DNA of 64,000 nucleotides from Phocoena phocoena (Eukaryota; Chordata; Mammalia; Artiodactyla; Phocoenidae), in the NCBI RefSeq assembly GCF_963924675.1, contig NC_089226.1, forward strand, positions 40,317,124-40,381,123, in the 5' to 3' direction. The notes below the pieces were generated by a model, which searched no databases, was not told where the DNA came from, and worked only from the letters and a program-made list of their open reading frames with translations. Position numbers and translations under genes: made by a program. The first letter of the stretch is position 1. Each line of letters begins with the position of its first letter. Below, one piece after another: positions 48,335 to 60,519 of the stretch.

Positions 48335-49540
48335 AAAGACATGATCCATGAAAGAAATAATTGATAAGCTGGACTTCAAAAATAAATTTCTGCTCTGTGA
48401 GAGTCAAAAGAATGAGAAGAAAAGTCACAGACTGGGAGAAAATACTTGCAAAATACACATCTGATAAAGAACTGTTATCCAAAATATACAAGTAACTCTT
48501 AAAACTCAGTAATAAGAAAACAAACAACCTGATTAAAAAATGGGCAAAAGACCTCGACAGACGCCTGGTCAAAGAAGATATATGGTTGGAAAATAAACAT
48601 ATGAAAAGATGCTCCACATCATATGTCATTAGGGAATTAAAATGACAATGAGATGCTACTACGCACCTATCACAATGGCCGAAATCTGGAACACTGAAAA
48701 CACCGAACACTGGTGAGAATGTGGAGCAATAGGAACGCTCATTCATTGTTGGTAGGAATGCAAAACGGTACAGCCATGTCAGGACACAGATTGCCAGTTT
48801 ATTATAAAACTAAATGTACAGTGCATGTTAAATACCTTCAACTGTACCTCCGTAAAACTTTTTTTAAAAAACCCTAAAATTTTGCCATATGATAGCAATC
48901 ACATTCTTTGGTATTTACACAAAGGACTTGAAAACTTATGTCTAGACAAAAACCTGCCCAGAATAAATGAACAGTAGTTTATTTATTCCATTATTCCAGA
49001 TAATGGAATATTATTCAACAAAGAAATGAGCTATCAAGCAACGAAAAGACATGGAAGAACCTCAAATGCATATTACTAAATGAAAGAAGCCAATCTGAAA
49101 ATCTTCATATTGTATGATTCCAACTAGATGACACATGGGCAAAGACAAAACTATGGAGACAGTAAAAAGATCAGGGATTATCAGAGGTTTGTGAGGAGAC
49201 AGGGATGAATAGGCAGAGCACAGAGGATTTTTAGGGCAGTGAAACTACTCTGTATAATACCATAATATGTGGTGGATACATGTCACTATACATTTGTCCA
49301 AACCCACAGAATAGAGAACACCAAGAGTGAACCCTAAAGTGAACCCGTTATCATTGGGTGATAGTGATGTATCACTGAAGGTTCATCGATTGCAATAAAT
49401 GTACCACTCTGGTGGGGATGCTGATAATAGGGGCGCTCAGCATGCGCGGGGTAAGGAGATGTGTGAGAAAACTCTGCAGCTCAGTATTGCTGTGAACCTA
49501 AAACTTCTCTATGAGTCAAATCTGTTTTTTTAAAAGAAGA
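48335..49540 (+). repeat. Old L1 3' region
   Basis: 'gacttcaaaaataaatttct', 'ctgggagaaaatacttgcaa' and 'aatgggcaaaagacctcgac' followed by a long diverged 3' end mark an old L1. Its ORF2 C-terminus has many stops. Confidence 0.7.
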
Positions 49541-51240
49541 TCTGAAAAGATGATGTCTGCAAAGTGCCTACCATACCCACAGAATAGGTTTGCAATGAAT
49601 GTTAACGTCCTTATTCCTCATCTACACCCTCTAAGTGAGCCTCTGCCTCAGCCCGTGTTATAACAGATGCATTTTCACCAACATTCTTCTGTTTTCTTTC
49701 CCAGAGTCCCATCCACCACACCTCCCACTAGCCTCAAGTAAGAGAGTTCTTTCTCTTTAAATTGTAGGTATGCTACAGACATGCCATAGCATGGGTTTTG
49801 AGTTGACATCCATCTTAGCTAATAAAATACATGCTATGTGTCTTGTTTCACAGCCAAGCTCTTAACAACTTTGATTTATTGATTTGCTTTTATGTCAGGA
49901 CACTTGTACAATAGAATAATTGCCATAGCACATTACCCTTTAACTCAGATCTATTCTTTAGTATAAGTTTGGAAGCTTTGTGTGAGTTCGTCACTTTAAC
50001 ATCCACTACAGAGGAAGGATTCACAGGCCGAACCTGAGCACGACCTCCAAAGAAGTAGGGCTTCGGGAGTTCTTGGAATTTGGAAATGTCCCAGAACAAA
50101 TAGCTTTTTGTTTATACCCCAGAGAAGCAGACTATTTTGGGCCAAACAGGCTTGATGTGGTATCAAAAGCTTCATTAGGACATATTGCACACAATTCTTG
50201 TAGACGGGAGAAACAGGTATAAATGACACAAATCAAGAACACACAGTTAACTTTTCTACTCAGGATACTGAATGCATATAATGAAGACCCTGAGGAAGGC
50301 ATCACCTAACTTCTGATTCAAAATGAGGCCCACAGAGAAGACCCAGAGCACGGGAGGTGCTGTAGCCGATGAGATGAGTACACTCAATCCCTTCGAAGCA
50401 GAGAACGTGGCTCCTGAGGGGCAAAAGAGCCAGGGAAAGTTTACTAAAAGTGATGAAATAAAGTTCTGGAAATTTCTCTTTCTTCCTTATTCTAGGACAA
50501 TAGCTTCTGAATTACCTAAGAGCTGAGGAGCGGAAAAGAAAGGTGTGTGAGCGAATGAATTGTTCCTGTAACACTCATTTCTGAAGACCCACTGCTAAAT
50601 ACAAGGCGCCATGGACAATGTTGAGAGTTTGATTAGGAAGTCTGTGAGTAATAATGTGAACAAATACTTTAAACTCCATTGGACACTCTTCAGACATAAA
50701 TAAAGCAGAGAAACACAACATTTATAAAGCACCTACTATGTGAGATGGACAGTCCAGATATTCGCTCCATGATTTCCTCAGTATACTCACCAGGTTTAAG
50801 ACATGGTAAATCTGATGCCATGCGTCGATAGGATCATATTATATTTCTCTGAAACATACTACAGGATACTTAGAGAATAAAACTTTTAGTGGGAGAAGCC
50901 AATTCAGATAAATAGTATTCCAGCTAGCCTTAGCTGAGGTGTCATTTTAAGTAATAAATAAACTGTGAATGACAAAATTGGCTGTCCCATTCTTTAGACT
51001 TTTTGCGTGTTTTAAGAGAAATATTAAATACTCCTTAAGAGATTTTCGATATTCCAAACTCCGACCAAAAACTTTCACTGGTCTAGCCCTCTCACTGCCC
51101 TGCCACAGTAGATCATGGCTCTTCCACCTCCTTGGGTCCCGTAGTTTCTTTTTTTTTTTGGTCCCGTAGTTTCTTGAAGGGATCTTTTTATTTCTCACCC
51201 GGAGGAACCTTAGACCTTTCTAGTTGCTCTCACAGGGCCC
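49540..51240. other. Upstream flank, mostly unrecognised
   Basis: Two overlapping minus-strand frames (49890-50099 and 49996-50229) look unlike the nearby repeats but match nothing I know. Otherwise nothing is seen. Confidence 0.35.
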
Positions 51241-51244
51241 AGAG

Positions 51245-51665
51245 TGTTCATCCTGAATGTAGATGGGACCAGGTTTCTCCACTGCCTGAGATTTTTCAGT
51301 AGCTCCCCATGGCCTTCAGGATAAGGGCTGATAGCTTTGACTTGACTTTCAAGACTGGTCCAGATCTGGCTCCGAGGGACTGGAGCCCTCTCCTCAACAT
51401 TTAGCCCAGGCTCTCATCATCATCATCATCATCATCATGGCAACCAGTTTGCCCTTCATCTGTGCTCCCATCATCACTTTGTGTGTGCCTTTGCCATAGC
51501 ATTTATCACGCTCACACAGTGCAGTAATCCTCTGTCTGTCTGCCCTCCCACGCAACGCTCATCAGAGGCTTCTTATGGGCAGGGACTGAGCCTTGTTCAT
51601 CCCTGTGTCCCCGGTGTCTGATGTTAAATGGTGAACCAACGCATGCGCAAATGAATGAATGACTA
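51245..51665 (+). repeat. L2 fragment with ATC run
   Basis: 'agtagctccccatggccttc', 'gacttgactttcaagactgg', 'atgggcagggactgagcctt' and the end 'gcaaatgaatgaatgac' follow L2. A CAT/ATC trinucleotide run lies at 51415-51438. Confidence 0.6.
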
Positions 51666-51679
51666 TTTAGATGCTACCA

Positions 51680-51905
51680 GTATGTACCACGTGTGTGTTA
51701 TGTGGTGGTTTCTATGCTAAGCCTTTTACGTGTATTATCTCATTTAATTATAACAACATCTCCATCAGGTGTGCACCATTTTATCCATTTTACAGATGAG
51801 GAAACTGAAGTTTAGAGGGGTTCCATAATTTTCTCAGCACCCCACACTGGTAAGTGGTAGAGTTCTGTGAGACTCCAACACCAGCATTTCTACCCAGACA
51901 AAGGA
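51680..51905 (-). repeat. MIR SINE
   Basis: 'attatctcatttaattataa', 'cattttacagatgaggaaac' and 'cactggtaagtggtagagtt' are antisense MIR blocks. Confidence 0.7.
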
Positions 51906-52094
51906 GCAGGGGGACGTCAGAGCTTATGGCTTCCTGCTTTATACTACTGAGTGGGACGCGCTCTCTGTAAAGAAATATGAACCAGGACTGTTCAAGGACC
52001 TGTCCATTGAAGGAGGATTCCCAAATGCCACCCCACCAGCCCAGTTCATGCACCCCTGACAGCCAGGGAAAGTCCTAATTATTACAGAACACCC

Positions 52095-52380
52095 AAACAT
52101 GCCATTCTGCTTCATCCCTCCTGTTCTGACCCTCCACCCACTCCACGTCTCACCCGCACTAACTTCCTCACCATCCTCCTGAACCTTCCTAGGCTCTTCC
52201 TCTGGGAAGCCTTCCTTGTTTCCTGCTACACCCACCATACCTTCCCTCCCATGTGTCCCTCCTCTGTGCTTCTTCTGGACTTTGCATACATGCTTATCCT
52301 TGTTTATATGATTATTTGCTTACATGTCAGTCTTCTTATTAGGCTCTAAACTCCTTGAGAACAGGGTCTGACCAGCCCTC
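52095..52380 (+). repeat. L2 fragment
   Basis: 'tctgggaagccttccttgtt', 'cctctgtgcttcttctggac' and 'taaactccttgagaacaggg' follow the L2 3' region. Confidence 0.6.
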
Positions 52381-52804
52381 AACACCTCCCTCCTGCTATG
52401 CCTGAAGTCCTAAGACTTTACTAAAAGAACTCACTGCTCAGGGCCTGCTCCAGCCTCCACTTGCCGCCCCTGGGTCCCCCATCTCAAAACTCTTGCTCTC
52501 CTGAGACTCTCTCTCACCTGCCCATTCTTCTTGCACCATCCACTCACCTGGGATGGGGTTTTGCCCTCCCTCCTCCCTCCTCCCCTCCCTTCCTCCTTCC
52601 CACCATCCTATCTTCCACTCATGCCTCTGCTCCAAACTCTGAGGTCTGAGAACCAGTCCTGCCTCATCCCTACATCCAGTTCTGTGCTCAGGCCCCTTCA
52701 TATGTGGATTGGGAGATTTGAAAGGCATCCTGTTCATCTCTGCATCCTCAGTGGTAAGCACAGAACCAGTGGTTAGCAGTATGCACTGAGGAAAAAAAGG
52801 GAAT

Positions 52805-53045
52805 AACAAATGTAGCATTTACAACATGCCAGGCAAGGTACTAAATGTTTTACATACATCATTTCTTATTCCTTACCACCACAATACTCCGTGAGGTAGA
52901 TATTTTTGTTCTTGTATTGCAGGTGGGAAGACTAAGGTTTGGGAAAATTAATAACTTGCCCACATCACACAGCTAGAAAATAGTAGAGCCAGGATTCAAA
53001 CCAGGGTCTGTCTGATACAGAAGCCTACACTCCAGACCACCACAC
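52805..53045 (-). repeat. MIR SINE
   Basis: 'aacatgccaggcaaggtact', 'gtgaggtagatatttttgtt' and 'acacagctagaaaatagtag' with 'gccaggattcaaaccagggt' are antisense MIR. Confidence 0.75.
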
Positions 53046-53204
53046 TGGACTAAATGAAAGCCAAGGCCAGTTTGGGAGACCATTTCAAGAAAGGAAACAT
53101 GAGCAGTATACAGAAATTTCTCCAAACATAAACATGACCTATGATTTTTAAAGAAGCAGAAGGTAGAATGCACATGGACATCCACTCCACCAAACAAAGG
53201 TCCA

Positions 53205-53530
53205 GTGATGAAATCATTCATTCCACTATTTGAAAATATTTGCTGAGTACCTACTTTGTTAACCGTTCTAGTCAACTGAGAATGAGACAGGCCCTGCCCT
53301 CAAAGAGTTTATGTTCTAGTGAGGGAGACAGACTGTCGATAATAAACAAGTATTAAAGTATTTATTTAAAAATATTAACCAAATATCATGATGAGTTCAG
53401 TGAAGTTCAAGTAAAACCCAGAGTGAATGGTGTGGGGAGAACGTCAGGGCTGTACCCAGGAGGTGTCTGAGATGTTTGGGGAGGTGGCCCAGCAGCTTGC
53501 TCTGAAGCATGCTGGTATTTTATAGAGTGG
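53205..53530 (-). repeat. L2 3' end fragment
   Basis: 'aaatatttgctgagtaccta', 'gccctgccctcaaagagttt' and 'ctagtgagggagacagactg' follow antisense L2. Confidence 0.55.
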
Positions 53531-53584
53531 AATATAGCATATTAGAGTCCCATCCCTAAAGCCTCACCCACTGCCATCATAAAA

Positions 53585-53785
53585 AAGGAAGGAAGGAAGG
53601 AAGGAAGGGGGAAAGAAAGAGAGAGAGACGAAGAGAAAAAAAGAAAGAAAGAGGAAGAGAAAGAAAGAAAGAAAGGGAGAGAGAAAGAGGGAGGGAGGGA
53701 GGACGGAGGAAGGAAGGGAGGACAGAAGAGAGAGGAAGAGAAAGAAAGAAACAAACAAACAAACAAAGAAACAAACAAACAAAGA
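53585..53785. repeat. GGAA/GAAA-rich microsatellite
   Basis: A purine-only run grades from GGAA units through GAAA and GGGA units to CAAA units. It directly abuts the inverted L1 segment. Confidence 0.95.
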
Positions 53786-54855
53786 AAATAGAGCTGCAAT
53801 GAACATATTGGTACATGACTCTTTGAATTATGTTTTGCTCAGGGTATATGCCCAGTAGTGGGATTGCTGGGTCGTATGGTAATTCTATTTGTAGTTTTTT
53901 AAGGAACCTCCATACTGTTCTCCATAGTGGCTTTATCAATTGCATTCCCAGCAACAGTGCAAGAGTGTTCCCTTTTCTCCACACCCTCTCCAGCATTCAC
54001 TGTTTCTAGATTTCTTTATGATGGCTATTCTGACCGGTGTGAGATGATACCTCATTGTACTTTTGATTTGCATTTCTCTAATGATTAATGATGTTGAGCA
54101 TTCTTTCATGTGTTTGTTGGCAATCTGTGAATCTTCTTTGGAGAAATGTCTATTTAGGTCTTCTGCCCATTTTTGGATTGGGTTGTTTGTTTTTTTGTTA
54201 TTGAGCTGCATAAGCTGCTTATAAATTTTGGAGATTGATCCTTTGTCAGCTCTATTTACAATAGCCAGGATATGGAAGCAACCTAAGTGTCCATTAACAG
54301 ATGAATGGATAACAAAGATGTGGCACATATATACAATGGAATATTACTCAGCCATAAAAAGAAACGAAATTGAGTTATTTGTAGTGAGGTGGATGGACCT
54401 AGATTCTGTCATACAGAGTGAAGTAAGTCAGAAAGAGAAAAACAAATACCGTATGCTAACACATATATATGGAATCTAAGGGAAAAAAAAAATCATGAAG
54501 AACCTAGGAGTAAGACGGTAATAAAGACACAGACCTACTAGAGAATGGACTTGAGGATATGGGGAGGGGGAAGGGTAAGCTGTGACAAAGTGAGAGAGAG
54601 GCATGGACATATATACACTACCAAACGTAAAATAGATAGCTAGTGGGAAGCAGCCGCATAGCACAGGGAGATCAGCTAGGTGGTTTGTGACCACCTAGAG
54701 GGGTGGGATAGGGAAGGGGGGAGGGAGGGAGACACAAGAGGGAAGAGATATGGGAACATATGTATATGTATAACTGATTCACTTTGTTATAAAGCAGAAA
54801 CTAACACACCATTGTAAAGCAATTATACTCCAATAGAGATGTTAAAAAAAAAAAA
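53786..54855. mobile_element. L1 with inverted 5' half (twin priming)
   Basis: 53786-54247 reads on the minus strand and 54248-54855 on the plus strand, ending in a poly(A). The two halves are adjacent parts of one L1: both contain CAGCTCTATTT, at 53786-53796 (minus) and 54247-54257 (plus). This arrangement is the usual product of twin priming. Confidence 0.9.
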
Positions 54856-54925
54856 AGAAAAAGAAAGAAAGAAAGAGAGAGAGAGGGAGGGAGGAAGGAA
54901 AAAAGGAAGAAAGGAAGGAAGGGTG
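54856..54925. repeat. GAAA/GGAA-rich microsatellite
   Basis: A purine-rich run follows the L1 poly(A) and resembles the run at 53585-53785. It may have been one tract before the L1 inserted, or it may have grown from the poly(A). Confidence 0.85.
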
Positions 54926-55240
54926 CAAGGTCAGGCCTAGGAGACACTTTGGTTGAGTTCTGGGAGGAGTTAATGATGGACCACATCCCTGCCCAGTGGG
55001 AACTCCCACTTTCAGGTGTCCGTTTGTTCCTCTACTGGGGAAGTGCCTGATAAAGCCTCAGAGCCCACATGCCTGAGGCAAACCCTGGTGGCAGACATTT
55101 GAGTGAGCCAGTCTTCACAGATGTAGTAGAAAGAAGAGCAAATACTCTCTCCAAAGTCCTCTGTTTTCCCCTCCTTCCACACAAACCAACACAACTGAGG
55201 GTGTGATTCGAACCCCTAATGCCTCTTTGAAGTACGGATT

Positions 55241-55451
55241 TTTTTTTTTTTTTTTTTTGCGGTACGCGGGCCTCTCACTGCTGTGGCCTCTCCCGTTGCG
55301 GAGCACAGGCTCCGGATGTGCAGGCTCAGCGGCCATGGCTCATGGGCCCAGCCGCTCCACGGTATGTGGGATCTTCCCGGACCGGGGCACGAACCCGCGT
55401 CCCCTGCATTGGCAGGCAGACTCTCAACCACTGCGCCACCAGGGAAGCCCA
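55241..55451 (-). mobile_element. GC-rich tRNA-derived SINE, cetacean type
   Basis: On the minus strand it starts 'gggcttccctggtggcgcag' (A box TGGCGCAGTGG), then 'ggttcgtgccccggtccggg' over the B box, and ends in a 22-nt A-run. Flanking repeats gaagtacggattt (55229-55241) and gaagtatggattt (55453-55465) differ at one base. Few differences from the copy at 59605 suggest a fairly young insertion. Confidence 0.93.
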
Positions 55452-55454
55452 AGA

Positions 55455-55968
55455 AGTATGGATTTTGAGAGGTTCCGGCAGGACTGTCCCTTGGAAGTGT
55501 GTGTCAGAGTAGGGGGAGGGCAATGTAAACAGTTGGGGTGTTAGCCCCATTCTGGCAGCCAGCTTTACACAATCCCACAAAACAAACATGCCTGCCAACT
55601 GGAGCAATCAGCCCACCAGGCCACCCTCCTAGAATCGGAACTAACTACAGAGCCCTGGGACAAACAGGTAGACACAAGTCCTAGAGCCTCTAGAGGCATC
55701 TGGTCAACATCACGCACACACTAGAGGACTGGAGAGTGCCTTAAAGGGGAGAAATGGGACCAGAAACCAGAGCCCATGGAGATTTCTCTCTGTACTCAAG
55801 GCACCCTGCCCAGATAGCACTGCTAGCCCAGAGTCTTGGACACCAGAAGGGAATCATCTTTGAGAAAGGCACTGCAAAACAAGGGACCTCCTAAGGACCA
55901 GGGCTCAGAGTAAGGCCCCAGTGCCCAAGTCTAAGGACAGTACTGGGTTCAGCTCTCCTCCCAGCTCT
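55455..55968. other. Upstream flank without a recognised element
   Basis: No gene or repeat is recognised. Confidence 0.4.
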
Positions 55969-55970
55969 AT

Positions 55971-56023
<53 letters not shown>

Positions 56024-56033
56024 TGTGTGTGTT
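55969..56033. repeat. TG dinucleotide microsatellite
   Basis: About 30 TG units with two TA interruptions. Confidence 0.97.
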
Positions 56034-56039
56034 TGGAAG

Positions 56040-57840
56040 GAGGCGAACAATCTGGTAACTATGATCTGGACATAGGGTTTTCCCATAGCACCTCTTTGAT
56101 GACTCCTCTAGACCCTTTAGGGTGATACTCTGCTTCTCACTGAAAGAGAAAAACGAAAGCAAAGAGCCAGAAAGCCCCCAGAGACCCACCCACTGTCTCC
56201 TTCCATGACTAAGGGGTCAGGCATTCATTTACTCCTCCATAGGAAAGGGATTACCCTTCACAATCACTGTCACATCCTAACTATGCCTTTCCATGCTCCA
56301 TGCTCAAACCTCACAGCCAGCTTTGTTGTAATTTAAGTATGTGGCATGTCGTCATAACTTCTCCTAAACCCAGTCACTAAATGCTCCTGAGACTCTCCAT
56401 GTATTCACAGCTCAGAAACAAAGAAGGCAAATTCTAGTCTGATAACTCTCTGGGTGGTCAGGAAAAGTCAGATTCCATTGCAACAGAACTTTCAGGATTC
56501 TTTCGAGGGACGTTGAATTTTTGTGTGTACCCAATACACTCTCAAAATAGGTGGGTCCCCCAGAGTCTTGAAGCTTGGTTTATAATGATCTTGCATTGTT
56601 TGCACTAGTGAAGAAAGCTCCATTTCCCTTCATCATTAGTGGCCAGAGAAGTCTTAGAGACAGACAGAGTTCTCTTGTCTGAGGCTCAGGGTTTTAGAGT
56701 GATGTCTGTGTGAAGGCATTTGGCAAGTCAGGACACTATATAGGATTGTTTGGTTGAAGGTCAGTTCAGACTCCTGATCCCCCACTTCTCAGGAAATGGA
56801 AGGCTCCACTCCCTTCTCCCACCCTTCCATGGTTCTTCCAGTAATGGCTCAGTAGGGCTGTCCTCAGTACACCCCCACTGACCTGGGCCTAAGGAATACA
56901 GAGCAGCAGGGCAGGGCACTCGGGAAGGGGTTTACCAACTTCCCAACCTGTTTTGTGGGAAGATATCAAACTGCTCATCTCAACACTTCTTAAAAATCCT
57001 ACCTGAGGAGCAGAGCTCTTCAGGAAGCGCTATTATATGGCATCAAAGATACTGGTTAACTGTAGCAAATTTCTGGGTTCGGGTGGCTGTAGGAAGTGAA
57101 TTCCTGTTAGGAAGAACTGGCTCCAAGTGGGGCCTGCCTTAGCTGAGACCTCCTTAGACATAGATTCCCAGGAGAAATGCTTCTGACTATCAAAGCACCT
57201 GATGATTCTATAGAGAAAGTCTTTTTAGGCAGTGCTTCAGCTCCCAGGTTTGGGCACATAGGCACATGTGGTGTGGATTCTGGAGTACAGCCAAGGCTCC
57301 CTGTTCTGGCCCGATCACTGATGCCCAAATCCCACAATCAGATCTTCCTGGTTTTGACTTGAGGCAAACCATGTGAAAATGCAAATATCTCATGATATTG
57401 GTCTTACTGGTTGAGGTTGTCTTCAATGAATGAGTTTATTAGATCCTTTCCCATGAATAAGTTTAGACTAGGGGGGGAGTAAGGGAAGGAGGACCATAAG
57501 GTACCTGGTCTTCCAATAAGAGGTTCAGTAAGGCTCTGTTTCAAGTCAGAAGGAACCCAAGAGACTGTCTGGTTCAGAAGTCCCAAGTCACAGACCACAG
57601 GCCAAACCCAACCTGTGTTGCTGGTCTAGAGTAGTATCTAACACAAAATCTGAATGTTATGTCTTTTAAATAGGATATGAGCTCTCCAGTTCATCATAGA
57701 CCCCACCACTCCTCACTGGCCTCCATCTATTTCAGGACACCTGGCCCGAAGGTATGTGTGTTTTTGACCCTTGAAATCTAGTCCAATTTTTCGCTCAATG
57801 CAAAAATCCCTTCAACAACACCATGCATTCTTTGCTCATT
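56040..57840. other. Upstream flank without a recognised element
   Basis: About 1.8 kb without a gene or a repeat I can name. Confidence 0.4.
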
Positions 57841-58106
57841 CGTTTTTCATATATTCATTCAAAATATATGTACTGAGCACCTACTACATGTTGGCTTATA
57901 AATACATAGAATTTTAGAGCAGGAAGAGTCCTTGGAGACGTTCTAGTCTTACCACATCATAGGTGATGTAACTGAGGCCCAGGTAGATGCACAGCATGTG
58001 TGACACCACAAAGCTGCTCCGTAGAAGTGGCTGTCTCTCTGGAGACTGCCAAGGACCTCACTGAAATCCAGTTACACTATGACCACGCATTCCCCAATGC
58101 CTAGTT

Positions 58107-58619
58107 CAATGATTCTCAAAGTGTAACCCAGGGACCTCTGGGGTCCCCAGGACCCTTTCAGGGCATCTGTGAGGTCAAAACTATTTTCATATTGGTACAA
58201 AACTATTATTTGCTTTTTTCACCCTCATTCTCCCATGAACGTACATTGACGTTTTCTGGAGGTACGTGACATGTGATATTGCAACAGATCAAATGCAGAA
58301 GTAGATATGAGAATATTAAGCCTGTCACTGAACAGGTTTGCATAAGCATATATTACTAAACTGTGCTACTGTTCTCACTAAAGTTTTCTTGGAAAATATA
58401 TTTCTATTTAAAAACATGTTATTTATATTAGTATTTAATGGGCCTTATGTTAACATTTATTTTTATTCTTCTAAAATAAATAGTTTTAAACTTCTCACTC
58501 TTAATTTCTAATGTGGTAAATATCAGTAGATGTAACCAACATAAACTATAGCTTTTGGTGTCTTCAATAATGTTTAAAAGTATAAATACGTCCTGAGTTC
58601 AAAAGTTTGAGAACTGTTG
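58107..58619. mobile_element. Nonautonomous hAT-type DNA transposon
   Basis: The ends are imperfect inverted repeats: caatgattctcaaag (58107-58121) and gtttgagaactgttg (58605-58619). The interior ('tctgtgaggtcaaaactatt', 'attatttgcttttttcaccc', 'aatttctaatgtggtaaata') is AT-rich and noncoding, as in mammalian Charlie/MER-type elements. The exact family is not identified, and an 8-bp target duplication is no longer clear. Confidence 0.65.
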
Positions 58620-58919
58620 ATCTATTGCGCTCAGTGTAAACCGAGCAAAGGTAAATTATATTATTTGAATTTTTCCAATAAACATATATTCATATTAAAG
58701 TTGCATAATTTTTTTAGAAAAGGATAAAAGTGAATGGGGATCTATTTTTGTTTCTTAGAGATGGAAAGCGGGGCCTTGCAGCATCGTAGACTCCTTCAGT
58801 CATGTCAAGGCTTAGTCTGACTTGAGCCATCCCACCCCCGAAGACCGGGAGGAGTTACACTGGCCGTGTGGTTATCAAAGTATGAAATTAGGTCTGGTGT
58901 ATCTGGATTTACATCTCAA

Positions 58920-59555
58920 CCCCCAAAGCTGGTCCTCCTGCTGTCGTCTTAACAACAAGTGCCACCATCCCCAGGGGTCTAGGCCAGAAGCCAGGGTTCC
59001 TTTTTCAGTCTCTCCTTTCATTTTCTGCCACACTCACCATTGCCACCTCCTCCAGCAGCTCTAGGGCCTTTCCTTCACTGCAGCAGCCATAGCTGAGGCG
59101 ATCTTTATCTTGTGCTTGGGGATGTCTTCCCTGGTCTCAGGGCCTCCCTGTCTTCTCCATGATGGCTCCTCTCTGCCCCCAGAGTAACCATCTTATTTTA
59201 CGAATCTGACCATGATCCACCCTGCTCATGATTTAAAAGGTCTTTTGTAATCTGGCCCCTGAGGACCAACCAGCCTCACTACCTCACCTCATGTCTGAAG
59301 ACTTTATCGTCCACCACGGAGAACTCTTTGTATGTCTCCAAACCCACCATGTACAGTGGGGCCTCAGGGCCTTTCCACATAGGGTTTGGAGTTCCCCTAG
59401 TCTGGAACACACTTCCCCCTGCTTATCTACCTGGCAAACTCCATACCTCAGGTCTCAGCTCAGGAACGCCCTTCTCCTGGAGGAAGCCCCAGCTCCTGGA
59501 AAGGCTCAGTACAAAGTTACACACACAATAAGCACTTGTTAAAATAAATGAATGA
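58920..59555 (+). repeat. L2 fragment
   Basis: 'tttgtaatctggcccctgag', 'ccctagtctggaacacactt' and 'gaacgcccttctcctggagg' ending 'aaaataaatgaatgaatc' follow L2 over its reverse-transcriptase end and 3' UTR. Confidence 0.65.
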
Positions 59556-59604
59556 ATCCTTTATTTGAAAAAAACCATTATATGGTGTCTGTTAAATTTC
59601 CCTG

Positions 59605-59812
59605 CCTTATTTTTTATTTTTTTGTGGTATGCGGGCCTCACTGTTGTGGCCTCTCCCGTTGCAGAGAACAGGCTCCGGACGCGCAGGCTCAGCGGCCATG
59701 GCTCACGGGCCCAGCCGCTCCACGGCATGTGGGATCCTCCCAGACCGGAGCGTGAACCCGTGTCCCCTGCATCAGCAGGCGGACTCCCAACCACTGCGCC
59801 ACCAGGGAAGCC
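59605..59812 (-). mobile_element. GC-rich tRNA-derived SINE, cetacean type
   Basis: The minus-strand head is gggcttccctggtggcgcag and the plus-strand left end is T-rich. It is closely related to the copy at 55241. I could not find a clean target duplication. Confidence 0.92.
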
Positions 59813-60154
59813 CATAGTCATTGTTTTATAGTGAGTTTTATAGGATCCTGTTCTTACGTGCTGATACAGGGTCCCAGTCTCCCGGAAAGACCTCACCCAG
59901 CATCTGAGATCCTCACGTTATGTCTCCTCCATGCTCATGAACAAGCCCTATCCAGCTACTACATAAATACTCTATTTTAAGCATCTTCTTCCCTGGCCTG
60001 TGCTCTGGTGATGCTGACTTCCAAGGCTCTGTGCTTTAGAAGCTACATGAAGATACCACATCACTACCTGCAGGGCTCACCAATGAGCTCCTCGGCTGGG
60101 CACTGCCTTCTGTCTCCAGGTATCAGGGCCACTGCCAAATTGAAGTGTTTGTGT

Positions 60155-60517
60155 GTATTAGTTTGCTAGAGCTGTCATAACAAAGTACCACACTCTGGGT
60201 GGCTTAAACAACAGAAATTTACTTTCTCATAGTTCTGGAGCCTGGAAGTCTGAATTTAAGGTGTCGGCAGCGTTGATGTCTTCTGAGACCTCTCTCCTTA
60301 GCTTGTAGATGACTGCCTTCTTGCTGTAGCTTCTTCACATGCGTCTGTGTCCTAATCTCCTATTCTTATAAGGACACCAGTCATATTGGATTAGGACCCA
60401 CCAATGACCTTAACTTAATTCCTCTTTAAAGTCCCTATCTCCAAATACATTCTGAGATCCTGGGGGTTAGGACTTCAGCATATGAATTTTGGAGTGACAC
60501 GATTCAGCCTATAATAA
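60155..60517 (-). mobile_element. MLT1 LTR (MaLR)
   Basis: The plus strand reads 'attagtttgctagagctgtc', 'ctgggtggcttaaacaacag', 'ttctcatagttctggagcct', 'ataaggacaccagtcatatt' and 'gggggttaggacttcagcat', the reverse complement of the MLT1 consensus end to end. It is a solo LTR without internal sequence. Confidence 0.88.
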
Positions 60518-60519
60518 GG

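Noticed and set aside
53542..53996. Ser/Phe/Leu-rich frames of 80-139 codons on the minus strand
   Set aside because: They translate a purine-rich microsatellite joined to an inverted L1 piece.
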